A stretch of DNA of 64,000 nt, from NCBI RefSeq assembly GCF_040361435.1, contig NZ_APNL01000003.1:209950-273949 (forward strand), read 5' to 3'. The notes beneath the pieces are model-generated. The model saw nothing but the letters and a program-made list of their open reading frames with translations. It had not been told where the DNA came from and searched no databases. This DNA is from Salinisphaera sp002433465. GTDB lineage: Bacteria; Pseudomonadota; Gammaproteobacteria; Nevskiales; Salinisphaeraceae. A program made the translations under genes and the position numbers. This document shows, one piece after another, positions 7,846 through 15,972 of this stretch (position 1 is its first letter; each line of letters starts with the position of its first letter).

Positions 7846-10020
7846 TCAGCGTTTGACGTCCTCGTAGCTTTCCCAGTAGTCGTCGATTGCGCGCATGCTG
7901 GTCAGGCCGTACAGCGAGTAACGGCGTGCCAGCTGGGCACCACCATCACGCGTGAGCGGCTGCCAGCCCACCGCGGCATAGCCGCGCGAAGACTTGTTGA
8001 AGAACAGGTCGAGCGGCATGCTCAGGTAAATGCCCTTGTCGAAGCCGCCCTCGCCGTAGTCGTCGCCGGCATCGGTAAAGGTTGCATAGGCGCCCAGTCT
8101 GACGCCGGATTCGAACTCGCGCGAAAAATCGATGGTGGTACCGATATCCTCGGCCAGATAGCGGCCGACGCTGACTTTCGCGAGTACGTCCTTGATCCCG
8201 GTATCGATATAGGCGGTGGCGTTGCCGACCCAGGTTTCGTAGTCGCGCAAACCGAACTGGGTATCGAAATCGCGCTGGCGCACCCAGTTGGCATCAAGAC
8301 CCAGCGCTACGCGGCTATTGAACGGGCGATACATGATCTCGCCGCCCGCGCCCGCGTACATCTGTTCCAGGTAGCCGGCATAGGCCATGCCGAACCAGTT
8401 GTCGGCAAGGCGAGCGGTCCGGGTGTACTGGAGGTTGTAGATGCCCAGCTCGGTTTCGTCGAGATACTGGGCAACGAAGGTGCGTACACGGGGCAGATCC
8501 GAGTCGGCGGTATAGTCGAACTGGTCGAAGTTATCCAGCAGCGTGTAGCCGAGCGTGCCGGAGAACCAGCCGTGATCGTCGGTCTTGAGCTGGGTATCGA
8601 GCTTGGCGAGCACCTGGTAGAGATAGCCGTCCGGGCCGCCGTAGTTCTGGCGAAAACCGGGGGAAAAGCGCCAGCTGAACACCTCGCCGAAGTCGTCGTA
8701 TAGCGGCTGCTCGGTTTCGCGCTGGGCGCGCTGGCTTGAGGAAGCGACCGAGGCCACGCCGAAACGATAGTCCTCGTCGCTGAACACGCTGCCCGGATTG
8801 ATGATGAACGGATCGGCGGGCAGCGGGGCGCGCGGCAGCGAGTCTTCACGGGTGACGATACCCCGGTCCACCCAGCGATAACGGAACCGCTCGATATCGG
8901 GATCGGCAAAATTGTGCAGGATACGGTTGGCTCGCAGCTCTGCTTCAGCCGTGTTGCGATACCGATTGGGCGAGCCTTCGACCACCAGCGAATCGCCGTC
9001 GCGTGAAATACGGCGCGTGCGGATACCCGCATTTGCCGATAGCTGCTTCGCAGCTTCGTCCCAGCCTTGGCCCTGTGCGCTTGCCGCACCCGGCTCGCCG
9101 ACAGCGACCGGTGCGGGATCGCTCTTGGGCTGGGTGATGGTGGCCAGATTGACGCTGAGCGTGGCACCCAGCATGGCCGTATTGCCGCGCTCCCAGGCCG
9201 CCGAAAGCGTCAGGTAGTCGTTGACCTGCAGGCGCGCCCCCACGTTGATCGGCGAATCCTGTTCCTGGGGGTTGTTGAGCGGTTCGCTCTCGTAATCGTT
9301 GCCTTCGTATTCGACCTGCAACGTCAACGGTTCGAACGGCGTGTGGTACTGGATACCGCCAAAAACGCTGGTCCGTCCGGAGAACAGCTGCTTGAGGTTG
9401 AAGTCGCCGCCCTGGCCGGTGTCTTCGTCGATGCGCTCCTTGTACTGTTCGGAGAACACCCCGATCGGATTACCGAAATCGCCGCGCGAGCCCAGGTAGC
9501 CCCAGCCGAGGCCGAGGCTGAAGTCGAAGTCGTACCAACGCTTGTTGGCGACGAGATACTCGCTACCGAACAAGCCGGTACCGCCGAAGTCTCGAAAGCC
9601 GAGTGAGACTTCCGGGGTATAGGCACGCTCGTCGAGAAGCGAGAATTTTACGTCGACGCCTTTATCCAGGTAGTCACGATCGCCCGCGATGGAACGCCCG
9701 TACAGCCGGTTACCGATCTGGGTGTAACGAAAACCCGCTTCCATCCATTCGAAGGGCTGGAAGCTGAACCCGTAATGGGTATAGGGGTCGACTTCACTAT
9801 AGGTGAAGGAAAAGGTCCCCACCGGGGCCATACGGGCAGTGGGCGTTTCCAGCAACCCAACACCGCCGTAATCGGCCTGGAACACCGGCGCGACGTCGCT
9901 GTCCGGCACATCCGACTCTTCGGCACAGACGTGTGCCGCCGGCAGACAAACCAGCAGCGAGCCGCACAACGCGCAAACGTGTTGCCGCAGGCGGCCGACC
10001 TTTTGCAATTGATGACTCAT
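7846..10020 (-). CDS. yjbH: YjbH-family outer-membrane exopolysaccharide protein
   Basis: A 724-residue exported protein of the YjbH/GfcD family. It has a signal sequence ending near AEES, then QADYGGVGLLETPTARMAPVG, a typical YjbH opening. The rest is rich in alternating aromatic strands (GSEYLVANKRWYDFDFSLGLG, FRYTQIGNRLYG), consistent with an outer-membrane beta-barrel. In Escherichia coli the yjbEFGH operon makes an extracellular polysaccharide and responds to osmotic and Rcs signals; that is family knowledge and not visible here. The start overlaps the yjbG stop by 4 bp, so the two are coupled. Last of the core yjb genes. Confidence 0.88.
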   Translation of the reverse strand: MSHQLQKVGRLRQHVCALCGSLLVCLPAAHVCAEESDVPDSDVAPVFQADYGGVGLLETPTARMAPVGTFSFTYSEVDPYTHYGFSFQPFEWMEAGFRYTQIGNRLYGRSIAGDRDYLDKGVDVKFSLLDERAYTPEVSLGFRDFGGTGLFGSEYLVANKRWYDFDFSLGLGWGYLGSRGDFGNPIGVFSEQYKERIDEDTGQGGDFNLKQLFSGRTSVFGGIQYHTPFEPLTLQVEYEGNDYESEPLNNPQEQDSPINVGARLQVNDYLTLSAAWERGNTAMLGATLSVNLATITQPKSDPAPVAVGEPGAASAQGQGWDEAAKQLSANAGIRTRRISRDGDSLVVEGSPNRYRNTAEAELRANRILHNFADPDIERFRYRWVDRGIVTREDSLPRAPLPADPFIINPGSVFSDEDYRFGVASVASSSQRAQRETEQPLYDDFGEVFSWRFSPGFRQNYGGPDGYLYQVLAKLDTQLKTDDHGWFSGTLGYTLLDNFDQFDYTADSDLPRVRTFVAQYLDETELGIYNLQYTRTARLADNWFGMAYAGYLEQMYAGAGGEIMYRPFNSRVALGLDANWVRQRDFDTQFGLRDYETWVGNATAYIDTGIKDVLAKVSVGRYLAEDIGTTIDFSREFESGVRLGAYATFTDAGDDYGEGGFDKGIYLSMPLDLFFNKSSRGYAAVGWQPLTRDGGAQLARRYSLYGLTSMRAIDDYWESYEDVKR

Positions 10021-10844
10021 TGCACGCCCCCGGCTTGTGCGAGCCGCATCTCGGAACAGTTTTCACCCGAGGGCGCATGCGCCAGTATTTCCGCAATGGT
10101 GTTGCGAATCCAGGGAAAGGCCTCGCCGCCCAGGGGAAGCGGCAAAACCACGCGCGCGCCCGGCAGCAACGCCGTGTCGGTTTTGTTGAAGGCCGCCTGG
10201 CCGTAGCGGCGCACATCGCCGGTGGGTGAGACCACGCTCGCGACCTTTATTCCTTGCACATTCATGGCATCGCTCTTAGCCAACCCGGACAACGTCAACC
10301 CCGTGCGCCACGGGGTACGTCGCACGCCGTCCGCCGACCAGATCTCGACCCAGTCCGGCACCTCGCAGGCACCGATAGCTGCAACCTCACCGATGGGTGG
10401 ATTACGCAGGGGCTGCGCCATCAGCGAGGCCGGGCTCCAGTCGCCGGGCTCTCTGAACACGGCAAGCTGTGCCAGCCGCGACTTCCACTGGTCAAGCGCT
10501 GCTACAAGTTTCGTGTAACCGTTGCCTTCCAGGCGCCAGCGCAGGTCCTCGAGCTCGCGAAACAAGTCGTCGCGCTTGATACGGACACGCTCGGCGGTGG
10601 GCCCGGCGCGTAAATAACTGTAGGGGGCGCTGCTTTGGGCCAGCGACGGAAACGCCAGCCATGCGTCGAGCACGGTCGTGAAACCCGCCGAAGCGGCGGA
10701 AGCGGGCAACGGGGTATCGTCGGTGGTCGCCGCATCGCTTTGCTGGCCATGGCAAGCAAAGCTCAGACAGAGTGCAATAACGCTACAGGTATGGACCCAA
10801 CGCACGCGCCGATCGTGCCCGGCCCTTTTGACGCGGCTTTGCAT
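10017..10844 (-). CDS. yjbG: YjbG/GfcC-like capsule/exopolysaccharide protein
   Basis: A 275-residue exported protein with a signal peptide (HTCSVIALCLSFACHGQQ). Its middle resembles the GfcC/YjbG group: an alpha-helical central part with paired WRLEGN and LVAALDQWKSRL segments, then a beta-rich C-terminal part (RTGLTLSGLAKSDAMN) like a ubiquitin-type SLBB fold. It ends with a Cys-containing segment SGENCSEMRLAQ. Position between yjbF-like and yjbH-like genes supports the assignment; sequence alone would give only moderate confidence. It probably acts in the periplasm in polysaccharide export. It overlaps yjbH by 4 bp. Confidence 0.78.
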   Translation of the reverse strand: MQSRVKRAGHDRRVRWVHTCSVIALCLSFACHGQQSDAATTDDTPLPASAASAGFTTVLDAWLAFPSLAQSSAPYSYLRAGPTAERVRIKRDDLFRELEDLRWRLEGNGYTKLVAALDQWKSRLAQLAVFREPGDWSPASLMAQPLRNPPIGEVAAIGACEVPDWVEIWSADGVRRTPWRTGLTLSGLAKSDAMNVQGIKVASVVSPTGDVRRYGQAAFNKTDTALLPGARVVLPLPLGGEAFPWIRNTIAEILAHAPSGENCSEMRLAQAGGVQ

Positions 10845-10892
10845 GCCCTGCTTCTCCCCAAATCACGCGACAGTTCGCGCCAAATATTCGCG

Positions 10893-11606
10893 TTACCACC
10901 AAGGCCGCGCGACGTTCCAGGATATTCTAAGCCCACCGGGCCACGCCGCCACATCGCCTGCCCAAATGCGATTTGTTTGCGGGTTGCGCCAGAGCACCGA
11001 CCGTGTCTTTGCGCCATTGGCCCAGGCCACCGTTTCCACACACCGGGTCAGATCGATACGGGTCAGCGGCAACTGTTTGGATTCGGTTCGTGCCGCGCAG
11101 GTAAAACTTGCCTGGCCGGCGGCGGCGCGTTCGCGGCCCTGCGCATCCCGCCAACCTCGTTCCACCGAGTAGTCGACCGCAGTCGTTCCATCTGCGGGCG
11201 CCGTTTCCCAGGGCGCCTGCTGCGAAGCGGATGCATTACCCATACGGCTATAAAGCAGATCGGTCTTCAATCCCCGGGTCGATTCCGGATAGCCGTCGCG
11301 CAGCACGATGGTTTCGCGCGTGCTCGATTGCCAGAACGTCAGCTCGTCCGTGGTTTCGGCGAGGATGAGCAGACCGCCGCGCCCGTCCACCGACAGATCC
11401 ACCGAGGCATAGGGTATGGCGGCCGCCTGCTTGCCGACATCGCCACCGCCGCCCGGCAGGACCGAGGCAAAAGTCGATACGAACGGGCTACCGCCCCGCC
11501 GCGCATCCGCGCAGCCGGCAAGCAATACGACGCCCGGCACAACAAGCACACACAGAAAGGCCGCCCGAAGGCGGCCTTCAATGAAAAGCCCTTTAAGGCG
11601 TTTCAT
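10893..11606 (-). CDS. yjbF: YjbF/GfcB-like exopolysaccharide lipoprotein
   Basis: A 237-residue lipoprotein: the N-terminal hydrophobic stretch ends LLAGC, a good lipobox near residue 32. The body contains beta-strand-rich segments (RGGLLILAETTDELTFW, TIVLRDGYPESTRGLKTDLLYS) typical of the YjbF/GfcB group (group 4 capsule lipoproteins). It is predicted to sit in the periplasm attached to the outer membrane and assist polysaccharide secretion. It lies 9 bp after the second yjbE-like gene and 48 bp before yjbG, giving the E-F-G-H order of E. coli. Confidence 0.8.
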   Translation of the reverse strand: MKRLKGLFIEGRLRAAFLCVLVVPGVVLLAGCADARRGGSPFVSTFASVLPGGGGDVGKQAAAIPYASVDLSVDGRGGLLILAETTDELTFWQSSTRETIVLRDGYPESTRGLKTDLLYSRMGNASASQQAPWETAPADGTTAVDYSVERGWRDAQGRERAAAGQASFTCAARTESKQLPLTRIDLTRCVETVAWANGAKTRSVLWRNPQTNRIWAGDVAAWPGGLRISWNVARPWW

Positions 11607-11615
11607 GCGCGGATA

Positions 11616-11888
11616 CTACGGGGTGGTACCCGTGGTGCCCGTCGCCGGCACGTTGATCACTTCGTCGTCGTCGTTGCTGTTCGACAAAGCGACGACGCCG
11701 CCGATCAGGGCGGCCGTGGTGACACCCGCGATGATGGCACCGCTGGTGACCGCAGCGCCGCCAGCGCCTGCTGCGCCGCCCGAGGCCACGCCACCGGTGC
11801 TGCCCTGCGAACCGGACGCGCCCTGAGCCAGGGCCATCGGCGAAGCTACGAACATGGCAATAGCGGTTGCCGCAAGAATATTTTTCAT
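11616..11888 (-). CDS. YjbE-like small exported protein, copy 2
   Basis: A 90-residue exported protein from the ATG at 11888 (MKNILAATAIAMFVASPMALAQ), preceded by GGGAG. After signal cleavage near ALA it is rich in Gly, Ala, Ser and Thr, with a hydrophobic glycine-rich helix (AIIAGVTTAALIGGVVAL) followed by SNSNDDDE and a Thr/Gly/Pro tail. The layout is the same as the neighbouring gene upstream, so the pair arose by duplication. It resembles YjbE/GfcA, the small secreted first protein of the yjb operon, in size, composition and position; its function is unknown. Confidence 0.7.
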   Translation of the reverse strand: MKNILAATAIAMFVASPMALAQGASGSQGSTGGVASGGAAGAGGAAVTSGAIIAGVTTAALIGGVVALSNSNDDDEVINVPATGTTGTTP

Positions 11889-11982
11889 CACATCACTCCC
11901 GTGAACGGCTGAATTTGTAGCCTTGTACGCGAATTTACCGGCTCGCCGGATAAACCGCAAGAATAAGTCGACGAACGGCGGT

Positions 11983-12288
11983 TTAATTCGTACCAGTGGT
12001 ACCGGTGGTGCCCGTCGTCACCACATCGTCGTCGCTGCTGCCACCGCTGTTGGATAGCGCCAGCGCGCCGCCAACCACGGCTGCGGCACCCACACCGGCG
12101 AGCACGGCCGAGCTGCTCACGGCGGCACTCGAGCCCGCGGCACCACCGCCAGCAACACTGCCATTGCCCGCCGCGCCATTACCGGCAGCGCCCGTGCTGT
12201 CGGACGCACCATCGGTGGCCGACTGTGCCCAGACGGCGCCGGGCGCGGAAAACACAATGAGTGCGGCTACGATCAGAAACTTGCGCAT
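11983..12288 (-). CDS. yjbE: YjbE-like small exported protein, copy 1
   Basis: A 101-residue exported protein starting MRKFLIVAALIVFSAPGAVWAQ with a clear signal peptide. The mature part is a Gly/Ala/Ser-rich low-complexity stretch, then a glycine-rich hydrophobic segment (VLAGVGAAAVVGGALALSNS), an acidic SSDDD patch and a TGTTGTTG tail. It is first in the minus-strand yjbE-E-F-G-H series, 94 bp upstream of its paralogue. The similarity of the two tails (acidic patch, then TGTTGTT) supports paralogy. Operon promoter expected between 12289 and 12376. Confidence 0.7.
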   Translation of the reverse strand: MRKFLIVAALIVFSAPGAVWAQSATDGASDSTGAAGNGAAGNGSVAGGGAAGSSAAVSSSAVLAGVGAAAVVGGALALSNSGGSSDDDVVTTGTTGTTGTN

Positions 12289-12376
12289 AGCGTGTTATAA
12301 GAGCCTAAGGCTCGTTCGATATGATGACTTCACCATAGGATAAAACCGAGCGGATCACAACGGCCGCCTAGTCGAT

Positions 12377-13282
12377 TCAGGCTTTTTCGTCGAGCAGCCC
12401 CATCGACTTCAAGGCATCGAGCACGGGCTGGTGGAAATGGTCCGCCAGCGGCGTCATGGGCAGACGGATACCCGGGCCGATATAACCCATCTGGTACAAC
12501 GCCCACTTCACGGCGATCGGGTTCGGCTCCAGAAACAGTGCGCTGTGCAGCGGCTGCAGCTTGGCATCGAGCATTTCGGCTTTCTGGCGATCACCGGCAA
12601 TGGCCGCCGCACACATTTCATGCATCAGGCGCGGCGCCACGTTGGCGGTAACCGAAATGTCGCCCTTGCCACCGACAAGCATCGATTCCATGGCGGTCCC
12701 GTCATCGCCGGTGAAGATATCGATCCCGTCGCCAACTTCCTCGATCAGGGCGTGGATACGCTCGATCGAGCCCTTCGCTTCCTTGAGTGCGACGATGTTA
12801 TCGATATGCGCCAAGCGCGCGACCGTCTCCGGCAGCATGTCCACGCCGGTGCGGCTCGGCACGTTGTAGAGCACCTGCGGAATATCCACCGCCATCGCAA
12901 TGGCATGAAAATGACGGTAGAGCCCTTCCTGTGTCGGCTTGTTGTAGTAGGGACATACCAGCAGACAGGCATCGGCACCGGCACGCTTGGCATGACGCGT
13001 CAGGCGGATCGCTTCGTCGGTGGCGTTGCCGCCGGTGCCGGCGATCACCGGAACCCGCTTGTCGACCAGCTCGACCGTGCGTTCGATCACTTCGTCATGC
13101 TCGGAAAAGCCGAGCGTGGCCGACTCGCCGGTGGTACCCACCGCGACGATACCGTCGGTGCCCTCGGCGATATGCCAGTCGATGAGTCGCTCGAAGCTAT
13201 CCCAGTCGACACTGCCGTCGGCATGCATGGGCGTAACGATCGCCACCATGCTGCCACCCAGTTGTGCGTTTGCCTGCGCCAC
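12377..13282 (-). CDS. dapA: 4-hydroxy-tetrahydrodipicolinate synthase
   Basis: Catalyses condensation of pyruvate with aspartate semialdehyde, the committed step of lysine and diaminopimelate synthesis in the cytosol. The 301-residue TIM barrel carries the GTTGES loop (about 49-54), Tyr139 in QVLYNVPSRTG and Schiff-base Lys167 in VALKEAKGS, all as expected. It lies divergent from gcvR with a shared 114-bp promoter region. The dapA/gcvR/bcp neighbourhood is conserved in gammaproteobacteria. Confidence 0.97.
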   Translation of the reverse strand: MAQANAQLGGSMVAIVTPMHADGSVDWDSFERLIDWHIAEGTDGIVAVGTTGESATLGFSEHDEVIERTVELVDKRVPVIAGTGGNATDEAIRLTRHAKRAGADACLLVCPYYNKPTQEGLYRHFHAIAMAVDIPQVLYNVPSRTGVDMLPETVARLAHIDNIVALKEAKGSIERIHALIEEVGDGIDIFTGDDGTAMESMLVGGKGDISVTANVAPRLMHEMCAAAIAGDRQKAEMLDAKLQPLHSALFLEPNPIAVKWALYQMGYIGPGIRLPMTPLADHFHQPVLDALKSMGLLDEKA

Positions 13283-13396
13283 TGTTCTCTCCTACAGCGA
13301 TTGGGCGCGCATTGTAACCACGTGAACACATAACGTGTAGTGCTACCATAGCCGGCTTTTACGACCGCTCATCGGTTGCAGGACAACGTCAGGCTC

Positions 13397-13936
13397 ATGC
13401 CGGAAATCAAGAAATATCTGTCGATCGTGGCGCTGGGTAGCAATCGCGACAACCTCGCGCGCGACCTGGTCGGCGCGATCGCCCGCCGCGGCTGCGAGAT
13501 CAGCGAATGCCGCATCACGCCGCTGGGCGACCAGTTTTCGGCCTCGATGCTGTTGCGGGGCAACTGGAGCGCCATGGGCAAAATGGAAAGCGCCCTGCCC
13601 GGCCTTGCCGAGCACCTGGGTGTATCCGTGCAGTTCGAGCATGCCCGACCGCCGGCATCACAGCCCGATTTTCGTCCCTATGCCGCCGAAGTGGTGGCGC
13701 CGCAGCAGGCGGGCCTGCTCGGCGAACTGCTCGACTTTTTCACCGACCAGGGCACGCAGGTGGTCGAAATCAGCGCCCAGTCGTATGAATCCGGCCTGAC
13801 CGGCGCGCTGATGTGCACCATGCACCTCGCGGTCAACGTGCCCACCACGCATCACCCGCAGACCTTGCGCGATGCCTTCATGGACGTCTGTGACGACCTG
13901 CACGCCGACGGCCTGCTCGACCCGATCAAGACATAA
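13397..13936 (+). CDS. gcvR: GcvR-like ACT-domain regulator
   Basis: A 179-residue protein of two tandem ACT domains, the architecture of GcvR, which in E. coli binds GcvA and represses the glycine cleavage operon. The first ACT unit begins KKYLSIVALGSNRDNLARDL; the second covers about 85-170 (YAAEVVAPQQAGLLGELLDFF). ATG at 13397 is preferred to an upstream TTG because it directly precedes the domain. The dapA/gcvR/bcp context matches E. coli. No gcvA is in the window, so target genes are inferred only. Confidence 0.82.
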   Translation: MPEIKKYLSIVALGSNRDNLARDLVGAIARRGCEISECRITPLGDQFSASMLLRGNWSAMGKMESALPGLAEHLGVSVQFEHARPPASQPDFRPYAAEVVAPQQAGLLGELLDFFTDQGTQVVEISAQSYESGLTGALMCTMHLAVNVPTTHHPQTLRDAFMDVCDDLHADGLLDPIKT

Positions 13937-13985
13937 CCGCCCATCACGTTGCATTACCGCTGTATTACCGGAGTTCTTCGCGACC

Positions 13986-14453
13986 ATGACGCTGCAACCC
14001 AAGGAACGCGCCCCCGCCTTTTCGGCACCCGCCACCGGCGACAAGAAGCTTGCGCTATCGGACTTTGCCGGTCGTACGCTCGTGCTTTATTTCTATCCGC
14101 GCGACAACACGCCGGGCTGCACCCAGGAAGGCGAGGCCTTTCGCGATCTGTATGACCAGTTCCAGGCCGCCGGCGCCGATATCGTGGGCGTCTCCCGCGA
14201 TTCCCTGCGCAAGCACGAGAACTTTCGTGCCAAGTACGACTTTCCCTTCGATCTGATCAGCGATGCCGACGAAAAGCTCTGCAACGCCTTCGGCGTGCTC
14301 AAGGAAAAGAACATGTACGGGCGCACGCATATCGGCATCGAGCGCAGCACGTTCGTTATCGATGGCGACGGCGTAGTGCGCCAGGTCTGGCGCGGCGTCA
14401 AGGTAGCCGAGCACGCCCAGGAAGTGCTCGACTGCGTGCGCGCACTCGACTGA
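13986..14453 (+). CDS. bcp: Peroxiredoxin of the BCP/PrxQ family
   Basis: Thiol peroxidase that reduces hydrogen and organic peroxides in the cytosol. The 155-residue protein from ATG 13986 has the peroxidatic motif YPRDNTPGCTQEG with the catalytic Cys near residue 44. The resolving Cys found five residues later in E. coli BCP is absent (Gly-Glu-Ala-Phe instead). Another Cys occurs about 50 residues on (EKLCNAF) and one near the C-terminus, so resolution may use these or an external thiol. It lies 49 bp after gcvR on the same strand. Confidence 0.93.
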   Translation: MTLQPKERAPAFSAPATGDKKLALSDFAGRTLVLYFYPRDNTPGCTQEGEAFRDLYDQFQAAGADIVGVSRDSLRKHENFRAKYDFPFDLISDADEKLCNAFGVLKEKNMYGRTHIGIERSTFVIDGDGVVRQVWRGVKVAEHAQEVLDCVRALD

Positions 14454-14493
14454 CCCATCGCCCATTCGCGCATCCAAACCCAAGGGAATCGCT

Positions 14494-15903
14494 ATGTCCC
14501 GCCGCGTGTTCGTTCTCGACACCAACGTGCTCATGCACGATCCGACTGCGCTGTTTCGCTTTCAGGAACACGACATCTTCATTCCGATGGTGGTGCTCGA
14601 AGAACTGGATGCCGGCAAGAAAGGCGTATCGGAAGTCGCACGCAACGTGCGCCAGGTGAGTCGTTTCCTCGACGAACTGATGGCGCACAAGACGCATTCG
14701 GAAATCGACGCCGGGCTGGCGCTGAACGCCGGCATCGAGTTCAACGGCCACCGCAAGGACGACGCGCCCCATGCCAGCGGCCGGCTGTATTTCGAAACCC
14801 GACCCGCCGAAGGCGCCCTGCCGGCAATGCTGCCCGGCAACAAGGCCGACAACTCAATCCTGCTAAGCGCGCTGGCGCTGCGTAACGTCTTCGGCGAGTC
14901 AGAAGTGGTACTGGTGTCCAAGGACATCAACCTGCGCATCAAGGCGTCGGTCATCGGTATCGAGGCCGAGGACTACATCAACGACAAGGTCCTCGAAGAC
15001 CTCGACCTGCTCTATACCGGTCATGCCACCCTGCCCGACGATTTCTGGGATACGCACGGGCAGACCATGGAGTCCTGGCAGGAGGCCGGCAACGCCTTCT
15101 ACCGCCTGCGCGGCCCGCAGATCGCCGACTGGCATCTCAACGAGCTGCTGCATTTCGACCACGAAAACGATATCGAGCTGATCACCCGCGAAATCGAGGG
15201 CGACAGCGCCGTGCTCGAACTCGCCCAGGATTATCGCGTGGGCAAGCAGTCGGTCTGGGGCGTGCATGCACGCAACCGCGAACAGAACTTCGCCTTGAAC
15301 CTGCTCATGGACCCGGATATCGATTTCGTCACCCTGCTGGGTGCGGCCGGCACCGGCAAGACCCTGCTCACCCTGGCCGCCGGCCTGGCGCAGACGTTGG
15401 ACGAGTCGCGCTATCGCGAAATCATCATGACCCGCGTGACCGTGCCGGTAGGCGACGATATCGGCTTTCTGCCCGGTACCGAGGAAGAGAAAATGACGCC
15501 CTGGATGGGCGCGCTCATGGACAACCTCGAAGTGCTGACCGGTACCGGCGGCGGCTCCGACTGGGAACGGGCCGCCACCAACGAACTGCTGGCCAAGCGC
15601 ATCAAGATTCGCTCGGTCAACTTCATGCGCGGGCGTACGTTCCTGGAACGCTTCGTCATCCTCGACGAGGCGCAGAACCTTACCCCCAAGCAGATGAAGA
15701 CCCTGATCACGCGCGCCGGGCCGGGCACCAAGTTCGTGTGCCTGGGCAACCTGGCCCAGATCGATACGCCCTATCTCACGGAAACGACCTCGGGTTTGAC
15801 CAATGTCGTAGATCGCTTCCGCAACTGGCGTCATGCCGGCCACGTAACGCTTGCCAGAGGCGAGCGCTCGCGGCTGGCCCACTACGCCTCTGATAAACTT
15901 TGA
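14494..15903 (+). CDS. PIN-PhoH family protein (PhoH2-type RNase/helicase)
   Basis: A 469-residue fusion of an N-terminal PIN nuclease domain (VFVLDTNVLMHDP, later DNSILLSAL) and a C-terminal PhoH ATPase domain. The ATPase part has Walker A GAAGTGKTLL (about residue 286-295) and Walker B FVILDEAQN. PhoH2 proteins of this type have been described as RNA-unwinding ribonucleases. Acidic PIN residues expected for metal binding are present in the visible motifs. It lies between bcp and glcD, 69 bp before glcD; functional linkage to glycolate metabolism is not implied. Confidence 0.93.
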   Translation: MSRRVFVLDTNVLMHDPTALFRFQEHDIFIPMVVLEELDAGKKGVSEVARNVRQVSRFLDELMAHKTHSEIDAGLALNAGIEFNGHRKDDAPHASGRLYFETRPAEGALPAMLPGNKADNSILLSALALRNVFGESEVVLVSKDINLRIKASVIGIEAEDYINDKVLEDLDLLYTGHATLPDDFWDTHGQTMESWQEAGNAFYRLRGPQIADWHLNELLHFDHENDIELITREIEGDSAVLELAQDYRVGKQSVWGVHARNREQNFALNLLMDPDIDFVTLLGAAGTGKTLLTLAAGLAQTLDESRYREIIMTRVTVPVGDDIGFLPGTEEEKMTPWMGALMDNLEVLTGTGGGSDWERAATNELLAKRIKIRSVNFMRGRTFLERFVILDEAQNLTPKQMKTLITRAGPGTKFVCLGNLAQIDTPYLTETTSGLTNVVDRFRNWRHAGHVTLARGERSRLAHYASDKL

Positions 15904-15972
15904 ACCCGATAATCTAGCGACGCAGCGGCCGTTCGGCCGCGCCCCCTCGCCCCTTTTTTTCGGAGATCGCCC

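Noticed and set aside
13283..13396. Glycine riboswitch upstream of gcvR
   Set aside because: Only 114 bp separate dapA and gcvR and no tandem glycine aptamer motif is present.
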